Shown: positions 1 to 9,837, numbered from the stretch's first letter. The stretch is 64,000 nt of DNA from JAMXLO01 sp963812075 (GCA_963812075.1 CAWETN010000008.1:620001-684000), one strand, 5' to 3'. The notes: generated by a model from the letters alone, not told the origin. A program made the numbers and translations.

Positions 1-631
1 CGTCTGCGCAGTTCTCGACGTGGGTCATCGGTATGCGGGTGAGCGGTCCGATCACCAGATGGTGCTGCCCGAACTGCTGGCCCATGGCAGCCAGGTAGCC
101 GTGCTCGCGCCCCCAGATGAAGCCAGGCCGAAGCACGGTGAGATCCCAGCCGTGCTGCTCGGCGAAGCGGCGTGTCACCCGCTCTTGCCACCATTTGGCG
201 ACAGTGTAGCCGTCGCGGGCATAGACGTCCGGCACTTGGTGAAGCGGCGAGTCCTCGTCCAAGGTCCCACGAACCGCGCTGTAGTTGTAGACCGAGAAAG
301 AACTGCAGAGCACCAACCGCCGGCAGGCGACGGTGGCCATGGCATCAAGCAGGCGCTCCGTGCCGGCCACGGTTCCCGCGAATTGCGCGTCCTCCCCGCC
401 CGAGATAACCGCCGCGAGGTGGATCAGCACGTCGACGCCTTCGAAGGCGCGCGGAAGCTCACGCGACGTACGCAGATCTGCCCGGAAGACGTCCACCGAA
501 GCTGGCCAGCCAAGCCCTTCCAAACGCGCGGCTGGACGGACCATGGCACGGACCTCGATGCCACGGGCCAGCAGTGCATCAACCACGTGCCGGCCGAGGA
601 ACCCATTGGCGCCTGTGACGAGTGCCTTCAT
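1..631 (-). CDS. NAD-dependent epimerase/dehydratase, C-terminus cut by window edge
   Basis: This is an extended short-chain dehydrogenase/reductase of the NDP-sugar epimerase type, open at the left edge, with about 210 residues visible. The Rossmann glycine motif TGANGFLG lies at residues 6-13. A Ser-Ser pair sits at 110-111 and the catalytic Tyr-x3-Lys at Y142/K146, followed by a typical LRPGFIWG stretch. Its ATG overlaps the stop of the upstream oxidoreductase gene as ATGA, so the two are probably translationally coupled. It lies in an exopolysaccharide cluster, so modification of a nucleotide sugar is the likely role. The substrate cannot be told because the C-terminal substrate domain is missing from the window. 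Confidence 0.85.
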   Translation of the reverse strand, partial: MKALVTGANGFLGRHVVDALLARGIEVRAMVRPAARLEGLGWPASVDVFRADLRTSRELPRAFEGVDVLIHLAAVISGGEDAQFAGTVAGTERLLDAMATVACRRLVLCSSFSVYNYSAVRGTLDEDSPLHQVPDVYARDGYTVAKWWQERVTRRFAEQHGWDLTVLRPGFIWGREHGYLAAMGQQFGQHHLVIGPLTRIPMTHVENCAD

Positions 632-1668
632 GGCCGCTGCTCGTGGGGTTTGAGGGCCTCAACCATTCGGTTGACCTCGACAACGTCTTTCGCCGTGACC
701 GGCAGCGCCGACTGGTCCGCCAACGCCCGATAGGTGCGTGCGAGCAGCTCCCACAACCCTTCATATGTGCCAGGGCCCTTGAACTTGCGCAGCAGCGTTG
801 TCAGGGCAGCGCGCCGAACGATCTTCCCCTCCTGCAGGCCACTGAAGAAGGGGCGCAGCGGCTTGGGTACATTGCGGGGGCCGTCGAAGGTGAGCCGGGT
901 CTCGAACAGGTTGGCGGTCGCCTGCATTTTCTCTCCATAGACCCGCAGCCAGAAGGCGTCCGGCTGTGAGCTTGCGCTGAAGCCGAGGGCCGCTGTCCCT
1001 CGCTCGGCGTCCACGACGGCGCGGAACTCATCATATGGCAGCGGCGAGCGCTTGCGTTTGCTCCAGACTGTCTGGGCGGTCCGATGCGGACCAACGAACA
1101 CGTGCGCCAGCGACGCCAGGTGCGGCAGAAAGTCGGTGATCGCACCGCCGGCGAGGGTGAGTGCTGGGTGCGGGGAGTTGGTATCGGCGAAGCCACCAGG
1201 GCCGAGGATGTCGAGGCAAATAAGCACCTCGACATGGGTCACTGCACCGAATTCGCCGGACTCGATGCGCCGTAGAATCTCCTGGGGTGCCCGATTGAAG
1301 AGATAGTTGTAGTCCTCGACGAGATGGCGCCCCGCATCATGGGCCCGCCCGACCAGCGTCTCCAATTCGGCCAAGGTCGGCGTGGCCGGCTTCTCGACGA
1401 CGACATGGGCACCGGCGTCGACCGAGTCCAAGGCCAGTTTGAAATGCGACGTTGGGGGCGTGGTGACGTGCACCACGTCGGGCCTGACCTTTTCCAGCAT
1501 TGCCCGGTGGTCGGTGAACCAGGCCCCGATGCCGTATCGCTCAGCAGCAGCCTCTGCGGTGGCGGGAGAGAGGTCGCAGATGGCCGCCAGCTCGATCCCC
1601 GGCAACAATTCCAGGCAGGCAAGGTGCTGTCGGGCGATCTGCCCCGCTCCGATGAGCGCTGTCCTCAC
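628..1668 (-). CDS. Gfo/Idh/MocA family oxidoreductase
   Basis: The protein has 346 residues, the usual length for the family. An N-terminal Rossmann fold starts with GAGQIARQH at residues 7-15, and the family hallmark EKP is at 92-94, where the lysine contacts substrate and cofactor. Members oxidise or reduce sugar hydroxyls with NAD(P), often on nucleotide sugars in polysaccharide pathways. The start overlaps the stop of the upstream glycosyltransferase (ATGA) and the stop overlaps the next epimerase start in the same way, so it sits inside a tightly coupled operon. A role in making an unusual sugar for the exopolysaccharide is inferred from context only. Confidence 0.85.
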   Translation of the reverse strand: MRTALIGAGQIARQHLACLELLPGIELAAICDLSPATAEAAAERYGIGAWFTDHRAMLEKVRPDVVHVTTPPTSHFKLALDSVDAGAHVVVEKPATPTLAELETLVGRAHDAGRHLVEDYNYLFNRAPQEILRRIESGEFGAVTHVEVLICLDILGPGGFADTNSPHPALTLAGGAITDFLPHLASLAHVFVGPHRTAQTVWSKRKRSPLPYDEFRAVVDAERGTAALGFSASSQPDAFWLRVYGEKMQATANLFETRLTFDGPRNVPKPLRPFFSGLQEGKIVRRAALTTLLRKFKGPGTYEGLWELLARTYRALADQSALPVTAKDVVEVNRMVEALKPHEQRP

Positions 1669-2905
1669 GTGGCGTCCTCCAGAATCCGGCGATAGAAGCC
1701 CTCGAGCGCCTGCGCCGCCCCATCCCAGCCATACCGACCAACCGCCAGTTGCCTGGCGGCCCGGCCGATGCGGCCGGCCAGGTCCGGCTCTGACAGCAGC
1801 CGGTTCACCGCGTCCGCGAAGGCCACGGGCTCATCTTCGATGAGGAGGTCGCGCCCAGGCACCGCCTCGATCCCCTCCGCACCCAGCGTGGTCGACACGA
1901 TCGGCTTTCCCATCGCCATGGCCTCCACGATCTTGAGCCGGGTACCCCGCCCAGCCGCAGCGGCACCACCACCGCGGCAGCCGCAGCGAGATGCGGTCGC
2001 AGATCCGGCACAAAGCCAGTCAGCTCGATCCGGGGGCCGGCGAGTGCCAGCAGCGATGCCGGCGGCCGGCCGCCAATGATCTTGCAGCGGGCCTCTGGGT
2101 GCTTGGCAGCGATGTGTGGCCAGATGCTCTGTAAGAAGTGGGTCACGCCGTCGACATTGGGGATGGTGGACAGCAGCCCGAAATAGACCACGGTGCGGCC
2201 GTCGGACGGCGGGTCCGTGGGGCGCGGCTGGTAGTACTCGACGTCAGCGGCGTTCGGCACGACCGCCGTCCAGGCACCGGGCACCTGGTCGAGCAGGCGA
2301 CGCTCATCTGCCGCGCTGCACAGATAGACCCCGTCTGCGCCGCGATAGGTCCTCAGCTCCTCACGCCGCAGCTTGCGCCAGTTGGTCCCGGCATACACGC
2401 GACGGCCCAGACTGCTGTTGGCCCGGGCGAACTGCCGGGCCAGGTCGTAGGCGATCTCGTGAGAGTCTACGACCAGAGATGGTGGCTTCTGCCGAGGCGG
2501 GGCCTGACGCAGGTCGTAGTGACCAAGGTACGGGAACTCAAGGTTGACGACGTCGAACCGCTTGGCGCGCAGGACTCGGTCCAGGGTCTGCTGCAGCGCC
2601 GGCAGCGTGACGCGCAGCCGCTCGAAACTTCGCACCGAAGCCAGCGAGCGGAGCTGCAGCAGCCGTTTGCTGAGGCCTTCCCGGCCGCAGGGGTTCGGGA
2701 CAAGCACCACCTCGCGACAGTAAGTCTGCATGGCCCGGCGGCACTCGTCGACGTCGAACTCGTCGTCAGCCATCATGACCGCTGTCAGATCGTGGCGCCG
2801 TGCCAGCTGGGTCATAAGCCCGTGGACCCGCGCCTGAGCGCCGAACCGCGGGGGGCTGGCAGGCATCTGCGAGACGCAAAGGATGTTGAGGCGCTTCGGG
2901 CTCAT
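1665..2905 (-). CDS. GT4-type glycosyltransferase, frame broken near 1950
   Basis: Restored length is about 413 residues. The N-terminal half is an acceptor domain starting MSPKRLNILCVSQ. The C-terminal GT1/GT4 domain follows, with VVPNAADVEYY, VVYFGLLSTIPNVDG and the donor-binding end VEAMAMGKPIVST. The coding frame changes between about 1941 and 1955, after VVVPLRLGG: the expected GGTRLKIVEAM continues only in another frame, so one base appears to be missing in a G/C run. Both halves are well preserved, so an assembly error is more likely than real inactivation. The ATG at 2905 is chosen because the protein aligns from there; the frame stays open further upstream. It probably adds a sugar to the lipid-linked exopolysaccharide repeat. 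Confidence 0.8.
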
Positions 2906-3006
2906 TGGCTTCGTTTCACCGTCACGGTTGCTGCCCGCGCAGCGATGGCTCTGTTGATCATGCGAGGAGGCTGCGTTGGCCGATCGACGCCCGCGTAGGC
3001 GATGCC

Positions 3007-4947
3007 TCAGCGGAAGACGCGATGGCGGTGACACCATCGGACCAGCACGTATATCGACCAGACCCTTGACCAATATGTGCCGGCCGCGCCGTCGAGGAAC
3101 GCTTGCCAGAGACGCGCCACCGCGGCCGGGTCGAGTCCGACCGGAGCGATTGCCTGCGGGTCCCGCAGGGTCTGGTCCATGGTGTCCTTCAGCCCGCGCC
3201 GGATCCAACGGTCGAATGGCAGCACAAACCCGCTCTTGGGCCGCTCGAACAGCGCCGGATCGAGGCCGCGCAGGCCGATGCGCCGCAGCAGAGCCTTCTG
3301 GCCCAGTGGACGGTAGCGTATCGGGTCCGGCAAACGGTCTGCACTCTCAAAGAGGATCTGGTCCACGAGCGGCACCCGCTGCTCCAGCGAGGCGGCCATG
3401 CTGGCCGCGTCGTTGTCGCGCAGCAGCCGCTCGCCGAGGAACAGACGCTGTTCCATGACGCTGATCGCCGACAACGGCGTGCGGTCGCGGGTCTCTGCCG
3501 TGATCCGCTGCCGCATTGCCGGGGCGAGGCCATCGGCCAGCGCTTCCGCAAAATCGGGCGCCAGCAGTTCCTGCTGGAATCCAGGAAGGAAGAGCGCATA
3601 GGCCAGCTGGTATAGCGTCAGCAGATCATCGCCGTGACGGACCATGTCCGGAAGCTTGGCCCAACGGGTCTGAGGTGGCATCGCCCCACCGGAGCGTCGC
3701 AGCGGCCAGGTCGCCAGCGTCGCTGCAGCGGTCTGCAGGCTCCGCGGCACGCAAGCAGCGCGCCTTGACCAGCCGTGTAGCACCGGCAGATCGCGATAGG
3801 AGGTGTAGCCGCCGAACAACTCGTCGCCGCCGGTGCCCGACAGGGCGACGATGAACCCAGCGGCGCGAATGGCGCGCGATATATAGTAGGCGTTGAGGCC
3901 GTCGAAGGTCGGCTGGTCCAGGCTGTCGAGTGCCGCCTCCAGGTTGCCGACGAAGCCCTCCTCCGTCAGAACCACCTCGTGGTGCTCGGTCCCGATGGCG
4001 GCGGCGATCTGCCTCGCAATCGGCCCCTCGTTGAGCTCTTGCTCCTCGAACGCCAGGGTGAAGGTGTGAACGGGGCTTTGCGCGGCGCGCTGGGCAAGAT
4101 TGGCGACGACGGACGAGTCCACGCCGCCCGAAAGCAGGATCGCCAGGGGCACGTCGCTGGTGAGATGCAGCCGCAATCCCTTCTCCAGGATGGCGGCCAG
4201 ACACTCCTCATCCATGAGCGAATCGGGCGCCTGGGCGGGGATTTGCCAGAAGTCTTGCTGGTGAAGTTCCTCACCCGCACCATCGAATTCGAGCAGGCGG
4301 CCCGGCCACAGCAGCTCGACCCCTTTGACGGCAGTGCCAGGACCGACCACGAAGCCGTTCCACACGCTGCTGGCCACAGCTTGCGGGTCGAGGCGAGGCG
4401 TGCCCAGCAGTCCCGAGGCCAGCAGAGCCCGAAGTTCCGAGGCGAAGGCTATCGACCAGCCCGCATCCGGATCCGACGACCGAGCCAGGTAGAGCGGCTT
4501 GATTCCCAGCGGATCCCTGGCCAGCAGGAGCCGGCGATTGTCCGGGTCCCAGCAGGCGAAGGCGAACATGCCGCGGAGCCAACTGACCGCGCCTGGCCCG
4601 TGCAGGCCAAGCGCGCGGAGCACCACGGCAGTGTCGCCGGTGGATTGCAGCTCCTGCCCCTCGGCCACCAGGCGCCGGCGCAGATCGACGAAGTTGTAGA
4701 TCTCGCCGTTGTAGACGATGACGTGACCGGTCACCGGATCAATCATGGGCTGGATGCCAGCCGGGGAGAGATCGAGGATGGCGAGCCGGCGATGGGCGAG
4801 CAGTGCGCCCCATCCGCGGGAGTCCGGCGCCGAGACCCACGTTCCGCTGGCATCCGGGCCCCGGTGCAGCATGGCGTCGCTCATCCGCTTCAGCGCGGCG
4901 CGGTTGGACTCGTCCAGCCGCCCGACAATCCCGGCGATGCCACACAT
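3007..4947 (-). CDS. asnB: AsnB-like glutamine-dependent amidotransferase
   Basis: This 646-residue protein has the two domains of glutamine-hydrolysing asparagine synthetases. The N-terminal glutaminase domain begins MCGIAGIVG, with Cys2 as nucleophile after Met removal and NGEIYN at 80-85. The synthetase domain carries the ATP pyrophosphatase loop SGGVDSS at 273-279. Copies inside polysaccharide clusters usually amidate a sugar carboxylate or modify a repeat unit rather than make free asparagine. That reading is inferred here from its position between glycosyltransferase genes. About 100 bases separate it from the downstream GT4 gene and 148 from the upstream transferase gene. Confidence 0.88.
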   Translation of the reverse strand: MCGIAGIVGRLDESNRAALKRMSDAMLHRGPDASGTWVSAPDSRGWGALLAHRRLAILDLSPAGIQPMIDPVTGHVIVYNGEIYNFVDLRRRLVAEGQELQSTGDTAVVLRALGLHGPGAVSWLRGMFAFACWDPDNRRLLLARDPLGIKPLYLARSSDPDAGWSIAFASELRALLASGLLGTPRLDPQAVASSVWNGFVVGPGTAVKGVELLWPGRLLEFDGAGEELHQQDFWQIPAQAPDSLMDEECLAAILEKGLRLHLTSDVPLAILLSGGVDSSVVANLAQRAAQSPVHTFTLAFEEQELNEGPIARQIAAAIGTEHHEVVLTEEGFVGNLEAALDSLDQPTFDGLNAYYISRAIRAAGFIVALSGTGGDELFGGYTSYRDLPVLHGWSRRAACVPRSLQTAAATLATWPLRRSGGAMPPQTRWAKLPDMVRHGDDLLTLYQLAYALFLPGFQQELLAPDFAEALADGLAPAMRQRITAETRDRTPLSAISVMEQRLFLGERLLRDNDAASMAASLEQRVPLVDQILFESADRLPDPIRYRPLGQKALLRRIGLRGLDPALFERPKSGFVLPFDRWIRRGLKDTMDQTLRDPQAIAPVGLDPAAVARLWQAFLDGAAGTYWSRVWSIYVLVRWCHRHRVFR

Positions 4948-5095
4948 TGATTGGGTTCCTAGCAGAAAGCTGGATGACGGCTATGCCTGCCGTCCGTGCG
5001 CTGGATAGAACTTCCGGCTTGGCGGGCCGCGAACTCGGCAGTAGCCGTTGCTGCGCCTGTGACTGCCCAGGCCGCAACGCGCGCTTTTCCGCCTC

Positions 5096-5881
5096 TCAGA
5101 CGTGGCTCTGCGCCGCCGGCATTCGTCCCAGGCGGCGCGCCACGATTTCCCGCCCCGCAAGCCAGACGAACTCGCAGTTGGTCGTCAGGTAGCGCTTCCA
5201 GAGCTTGCGGGGCTCCATCAGAAGCCGCCACAACCACTCGAGCCCAGCCGCCTGCGCCCAGCGTGGGGCGCGTCTGATGAAGCCGGCCAATACATCGAAG
5301 CTGCCGCCTACGCCGATGATCACCGGCACATTGAGGCGCTCTCGGTGGCGCTCACACCAGACCTCCTTGAACGGCGAGGGCATGCCAACGAACAGCAGAT
5401 GCGGCTGGCTGGCCCGGATCTCCTCGACAATATTCATGTGGTCGTCCGGGCCGAAGTAGCCGTCGCGGAAGCCGGCGATCTCGATCGCGGGCCACTGCGC
5501 TCGCGCCGTCTGTACCAGGGCCGTGACCACTTCGCGTCGCGCGCCGAGGAAATAGACGCGCAGCCGATGTTCTCCCGCGGCCGCTAGCAGGCGCCACATG
5601 AGATCCACCCCCGCGACCCGCTCAGGCGCCGCTTGGCCCGATGCCCGCAGGGCCCAGACGACTGACATGCCGTCAGCGACGGTGAGATGTGCTGCCCGGC
5701 AGGACTGCGCCAACTCATGGTCCCGGCGCATCATGCACAGGTGGGAGGCGTTGGCCGTGATGACCGTGTGGGAGGTGCGTGGAGCGCGGCAAAGCTCCAG
5801 GCAGCGCGCCACCGCAGCGTCCATCGCAACCGCCTCGAAAGCAACGCCGAGCAACTCGGATTTTCCCGTGCGCTTCATCAT
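5096..5881 (-). CDS. WecG/TagA/CpsF family glycosyltransferase
   Basis: The protein is 261 residues from the ATG at 5881, where a GAGCGGGG ribosome-binding site precedes two adjacent ATG codons. The frame is open further upstream, but that extension overlaps the preceding gene. Family features include the TANASHLCMMRRD-like region, VADGMSVVWALR, an RVAGVDL segment, FLGARREVV and the conserved VGMPSPFKEVW and GVGGSFDVLAG stretches. Members transfer N-acetylmannosaminuronic acid, glucose or a related sugar to an undecaprenyl-linked acceptor. A family member together with wecB nearby fits use of a ManNAc-derived sugar, although the exact donor is not shown by sequence. Confidence 0.88.
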   Translation of the reverse strand: MMKRTGKSELLGVAFEAVAMDAAVARCLELCRAPRTSHTVITANASHLCMMRRDHELAQSCRAAHLTVADGMSVVWALRASGQAAPERVAGVDLMWRLLAAAGEHRLRVYFLGARREVVTALVQTARAQWPAIEIAGFRDGYFGPDDHMNIVEEIRASQPHLLFVGMPSPFKEVWCERHRERLNVPVIIGVGGSFDVLAGFIRRAPRWAQAAGLEWLWRLLMEPRKLWKRYLTTNCEFVWLAGREIVARRLGRMPAAQSHV

Positions 5882-5889
5882 CGCCCCGC

Positions 5890-6837
5890 TCAAGATCCCA
5901 ATACCGGATGGCTGGCGTACCAGAGGGGGGCCCGCTCCGCGTCGACCCGCGCCGTGGCAGCCTGCTTCCCCATGCGCAGGCATGCGTGTTGGTAGGATTG
6001 CAGGAAACGCCTGAACTCCAGATCATCGTAGCGCGGCAGTCCCCTCAGCCAGCTTCTGAGATAGCCCCACAGCATTGCCACGCTGCCGAACAGCACCGGG
6101 TGTGCCGGAAGCCGATAGAGCGCCACCGCCAGGTAGTAGAGCGGCGAGGTGCCCATGAAATACTGCCCGAACCCAGCCCGCAGCCGCCCGGTCCAGAGGC
6201 CCTTCTGACTGGCGCCCTGTGGCCGCAGATGGATGAATCGGAGGGCCTCATGATCGAGGCTCTCCGCGATCCAGCCGAGCATCCGGGCACGATGACAGTC
6301 TATGCCGTCCCACATCACTTGGCGGACGAAGCCGCCGATCTCCTTGAAGCAGGCGACGCGGTAGAACTTGGTCATGCCCACCGACATCTCGTCGCCGCAA
6401 ATCTCCGGGGCCAGCAATCCGCTCGTTGGCAGGACGAACCACGGCTTGCCGGACGTGGTGCCGATGCGCGGATCGCTCTCCATCCGTTGCATCAGCAACT
6501 CGAAATAGCGTTCCGGCAGGTCCAGATCCATGTCCAGCTTGCAGAGATAATCGAAGTCCTCCAGGCGCACCCCGTCCAACCCGGCGTAGAAGGCCTCGAT
6601 GACACCCGGTCCGACCTCCCGTCGGCCGCGGTCGGTGCGTCGCACAACGCGCAGGTAGGGTAATCGGCGAGCGTACTCCTCGAGGATGACCCCGGTTCCG
6701 TCGGTCGATCCGTCATCGACGACAATCCAGGCCGCGGGTTGCAGTGACTGCGCTGCCACGCTGTCAAGCGTACGGCGAATGTACCGGGCCTCATCCCTGC
6801 ATGGCGAGATCAGCAGGTAGCGTCGCGAATGGTTCAT
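5890..6837 (-). CDS. GT2 family glycosyltransferase
   Basis: This 315-residue protein has the GT-A nucleotide-sugar fold. The beta-strand motif VVDDGSTDGT ends at 41-48, and the metal-binding acidic cluster LDMDLDL lies near 101-107. A later segment, MWDGIDCHRARMLGW, resembles the acceptor-side ED-like region of exopolysaccharide GT2 enzymes. No clear multi-pass membrane domain is seen, only a mildly hydrophobic stretch around YYLAVALYRLPAHPVLF. Its stop lies nine bases before the start of the WecG-type gene, so the two are probably cotranscribed. It likely adds a sugar to the lipid-linked repeat unit. Confidence 0.88.
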   Translation of the reverse strand: MNHSRRYLLISPCRDEARYIRRTLDSVAAQSLQPAAWIVVDDGSTDGTGVILEEYARRLPYLRVVRRTDRGRREVGPGVIEAFYAGLDGVRLEDFDYLCKLDMDLDLPERYFELLMQRMESDPRIGTTSGKPWFVLPTSGLLAPEICGDEMSVGMTKFYRVACFKEIGGFVRQVMWDGIDCHRARMLGWIAESLDHEALRFIHLRPQGASQKGLWTGRLRAGFGQYFMGTSPLYYLAVALYRLPAHPVLFGSVAMLWGYLRSWLRGLPRYDDLEFRRFLQSYQHACLRMGKQAATARVDAERAPLWYASHPVLGS

Positions 6838-7041
6838 AGGACAAGCCCTTGGAGGGGAATCGCAGAGTTCATGCAGTCGCCGCCACGTCCATGGCAGGCG
6901 ATCGGCGCGGGCGGGACGCGGCTCGAGCGTCGCCGGGTCGACGGATTACTCGATGCGATACCAGCCGCCATCGTCGGCTCCGCCGAGAATGCGGCCACCG
7001 CCTGGACGCGAATTCGCCGCGCCGAACCCTTCCGCCAATCA
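6838..7041. other. Remnant DNA between GT2 gene and IS fragment
   Basis: No intact gene is seen here. On the minus strand one frame reads a short protein-like tail containing GGADDGGWYRIE and stops at 6946, directly downstream of the transposase fragment. It could be the end of a gene broken by the insertion element, but it is too short to identify. The transposase second frame expected for an IS3-type element is absent. Confidence 0.3.
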
Positions 7042-7431
7042 TCACTCAGCGATGGGAGGCGGACGCAAAAGCCGTTTCTTGGGCTGAGCCAGATCCAGCG
7101 CCTCGCGCAGGATCTCGTTCTCCAACGTCTTCTTGCCCAGCAAACGTTGCAGTTCGCGCACCTGGTGCTGCAGCGCGCGGTAATCCGACGCCGGCACCGT
7201 TTCCTCGCCGGCACCCATCGCCGACAGACCACCTTCGGCATGAAGCCGCCGCCAGCCGAAGAGCTGATTGGGCGCAATGCCGTGCTGGCGCGCCACCAGC
7301 GAGACGGACATCCCAGGCGCGTACGTCTCTTGCACGATCCGCGCCTTCTCCTCCGCCGACCAGCGCCGCCGCCGCTGCACAGGTGTGATCACCTCAACCT
7401 GGTCAATCCTCTCGGTCATAGACACAGGCAT
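7042..7431 (-). mobile_element. IS3-family (IS2-like) transposase OrfA remnant
   Basis: About 129 residues are encoded from the ATG at 7431 (a second ATG is at 7419). The protein has the IS3 OrfA layout: a basic N-terminus, a helix-turn-helix region (WSAEEKARIVQETY through GIAPNQLFGWRR), and a leucine-rich coiled coil (LQHQVRELQRLLGKK through NEILREAL), ending AQPKKRLLR. OrfB, which holds the DDE catalytic domain, is missing, so the element cannot move by itself. It lies inside the polysaccharide cluster beside the truncated export gene and probably took part in that rearrangement. Terminal inverted repeats could not be placed with confidence. Confidence 0.82.
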
Positions 7432-7699
7432 GCTTCCCTGGCCCTTCCCCAGTGGAGATCCGCAGGCAATCGAGTATGAAACTGCTTCACGATACACCCG
7501 CTCCGTGGGGATGGGACGTCCACACTGCTAGAAGACTTCACCGGCTCGGCCTGCCATGAGCGCACCAGCGCCTCCGCATATTTGGCTGTGAGATTATCAT
7601 GCGTCGCTCGAGTACCTGCTGGCCCGAGCTTCTGATGCGCTGCGCGACCCAGAAGCCACGCACTCCTGCACACACAGTGCAGCGCCCCGGAGGCGCCGC
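7432..7699. other. Unassigned stretch beside IS remnant
   Basis: No complete gene is seen. The part next to the transposase is probably the outer end of the insertion element. A minus-strand frame through about 7520-7700 is open and protein-like but unrecognised. It may be debris of a gene interrupted by the insertion. Confidence 0.3.
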
Positions 7700-8202
7700 T
7701 CAATGAGTGCCGTGCAGCACCACCGTTCCTCCGATCACCGGCCCGGTGATCGAGCCAAGCAGCGTAAAGATTTCTGTAGTTCGCTCATCGGCGCGTCGGC
7801 GACATAGATGAGATCATTGTCCTGGACGGGGAAGCGCTCTGCCAGGAAGTAGCCCTCAACCTGACGCAGATTGAGATGGCACAAGACAGGCGAACTTTCG
7901 CCGGGTTCTTTCCCAAGGTCCGGAACTGCGAGCGCGCGAACCGCCGCCGGCGATTCAAAGCGGAACAGGAACACCCCTTCCGGATCGGCACGCAAGTCCA
8001 ACAGCCCGCCGGCTTTGGCGATGGCCTGTGCGAGGTCGCGCCGTTCCGCGCCGAAAGGGACCTGCAAATTCGTTGAGGTTGCGGCGAAAACCGAGGATTT
8101 TTCCGGCGCCTGAATCAGTGTGATGACATCTCCCGGCCAAGCGAGAATGTTCTCCTGCGGATCTGAAATCAGGGCCGCGGCCATCTTAAGTGACATACTC
8201 AA
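7700..8202 (-). pseudogene. Truncated polysaccharide export (Wza/GumB-like) C-terminal fragment
   Basis: Only the last part of an outer-membrane polysaccharide export protein remains. Visible features are GDVITLIQAPEKSSVFAAT, VPFGAERRDLAQAIAKAGGL, DPEGVFLFRFE and the tail YFLAERFPVQDNDLIYVADAP. These match the second soluble ligand-binding beta-grasp repeat and the end of the family. The signal peptide, lipoprotein cysteine and export motif are missing. A further frame break near 7770 moves the true end, FTLLGSITGPVIGGTVV, into another frame that stops at 7700. The missing 5' half and the adjacent insertion-element remnant argue that this copy is genuinely dead. An intact export gene would have to lie elsewhere. 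Confidence 0.75.
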
Positions 8203-8379
8203 TTATCTGCCGGGCAGTTTAACTGGATAGGATTCACCAACAAACTGTTGGGGTGCGGGTGGCTTCGTCACTGCCCCGGGAACGTCGTGATATCGGGCCC
8301 CCCGTAGCGAGGCATTGCCTACCATCTCCCGGACCGGACGGTCGCCGCGGTTGGAGCTGCGCGTCGAGGTCGTGTGAGT

Positions 8380-9837
8380 TTAGTAGGCGTCCCGGTCGAA
8401 CAATAAGAGCGTCAGTGTACGAGCGATGATCCGCAGATCCAGGGACAGGGACCAATGATCTATGTAGTAGCAGTCCAGCGAGACACGACGGCGAAGCTTT
8501 TCATGGGAGTCCACCTCGCCGCGGCAGGCATTGATCTGGGCCCATCCGGTAATTCCCGGCTTCACGCGGAGGCGGGCTGCATACCCCTCGAGCACCTGAG
8601 TCATCGGCAATCCGACAGATGTCATCCCAAGCGCATGCGGGCGAGGCCCAACAATCGACATCTCGCCGCGGATTACGTTGATGAACTGCGGCAGTTCGTC
8701 AAGACTGAGACGTCTCAGGAGACGCCCTAGTCTCGTCACACGACCGTCATGCCGCGAGGTCTGTCGTTCTGCCCGGTCATCCCGCGCCTGGTGGTACATG
8801 GTGCGGAACTTCCAAACCTTGAATACCGTGTTGTGATAGCCTTCACGCAACTGGCCGAACAGCACCGGGCCTGGACTGTCCAGCTTGATAGCGATCGCAA
8901 TGGCCACGAAAAGCGGCATTGTCAGGAGCATGATCAGACAGCCCAGGAACAGGTCCTCCGCCCGCTTCAATACCGCCCCGATAGCAGTGAGTGGACGAGA
9001 AGCCAGGTCAAGGGTCGGCAATGTACCGATTCGATCGACGCCGATCACCGGTGTCCGGAGCTCTGCAAGATCCGGGATCAAAGTGACGTCCACTGCGAAC
9101 CGCATCAATCTCTCTAAGAGCACTCGTGACTGCTCGATCGAGCCTTCGAAGTTGGCAATGATGACCCGGTCTACCGAGCCGTCGCGAACCGCCTCGTCAA
9201 GGCATTCGATAGGCACGCCGCCTGGCGTACCCGGCATTCGCAGTTCCGCAACCACAGCAATCTGACCGCAACTTTCTCGCTCGATCTCCTCGCTCAGGCG
9301 GCGCGCCTGGCCGCCGGACCCGACGAGGATCAATGCCCGGTCGAGACATTTTCCGCCGCGCAGCGCACGCAGAAGATGATGGGACCACAGCGCCCGCAGT
9401 CCACCGAGCCACACGAAGGTCCCGGCAGCCCAGGTGAGCAGCCAGCCCCTCGAAACACCGCCGATGAACTTCAGGGCGAACCCAAGCAGCAGCACAATGC
9501 CGAAAGTGAGCGCGCATGCCGCAAGCCCATTCTGACTGTGCACGCGAGCTCCGGAAAGCAATGTTTTCCTGGCGTATAGGTTCTGCATCCACGCAGCTAT
9601 GATCCAGCCGAACAAAAAACTTGCGAGGCCAACCCACAGCTGGCCGTCGTCGTAGTTCAGCGGGCTGGCGTACAGCCAGAATACGACGACAGCTATCAGG
9701 CCTACGCCAGCAATGTCGGCTGCCGCCAAGATCGCTGTCCATTTTGCCAGCGGCACGAAGCCACGGCGAGCAACGGCAGAACTCGTCCTTCTCCGCAGGA
9801 CTGAGAAGCGGAGATCAGCGGTGGTAGCGAAATCCAC
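8380..9837 (-). CDS. Undecaprenyl-phosphate sugar phosphotransferase (GumD/WcaJ type)
   Basis: This 485-residue protein is an initiating enzyme of exopolysaccharide synthesis and moves a sugar phosphate from a nucleotide sugar to undecaprenyl phosphate. The N-terminal part has four to five hydrophobic membrane segments. A CoA-binding-like middle domain follows (ALILVGSGGQARRL, IIANFEGS). The C-terminal catalytic domain starts at KRAEDLFLGCLIMLL, with the membrane-dipping helix, DSPGPVLFGQLREG, VWKFRTM, LSLDELPQFINV, MSIVGPRPHA and VKPGITGWAQ. The ending is typical of the family. It is the first enzyme gene after the antiterminator, as expected for the committed step. Confidence 0.93.
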   Translation of the reverse strand: MDFATTADLRFSVLRRRTSSAVARRGFVPLAKWTAILAAADIAGVGLIAVVVFWLYASPLNYDDGQLWVGLASFLFGWIIAAWMQNLYARKTLLSGARVHSQNGLAACALTFGIVLLLGFALKFIGGVSRGWLLTWAAGTFVWLGGLRALWSHHLLRALRGGKCLDRALILVGSGGQARRLSEEIERESCGQIAVVAELRMPGTPGGVPIECLDEAVRDGSVDRVIIANFEGSIEQSRVLLERLMRFAVDVTLIPDLAELRTPVIGVDRIGTLPTLDLASRPLTAIGAVLKRAEDLFLGCLIMLLTMPLFVAIAIAIKLDSPGPVLFGQLREGYHNTVFKVWKFRTMYHQARDDRAERQTSRHDGRVTRLGRLLRRLSLDELPQFINVIRGEMSIVGPRPHALGMTSVGLPMTQVLEGYAARLRVKPGITGWAQINACRGEVDSHEKLRRRVSLDCYYIDHWSLSLDLRIIARTLTLLLFDRDAY

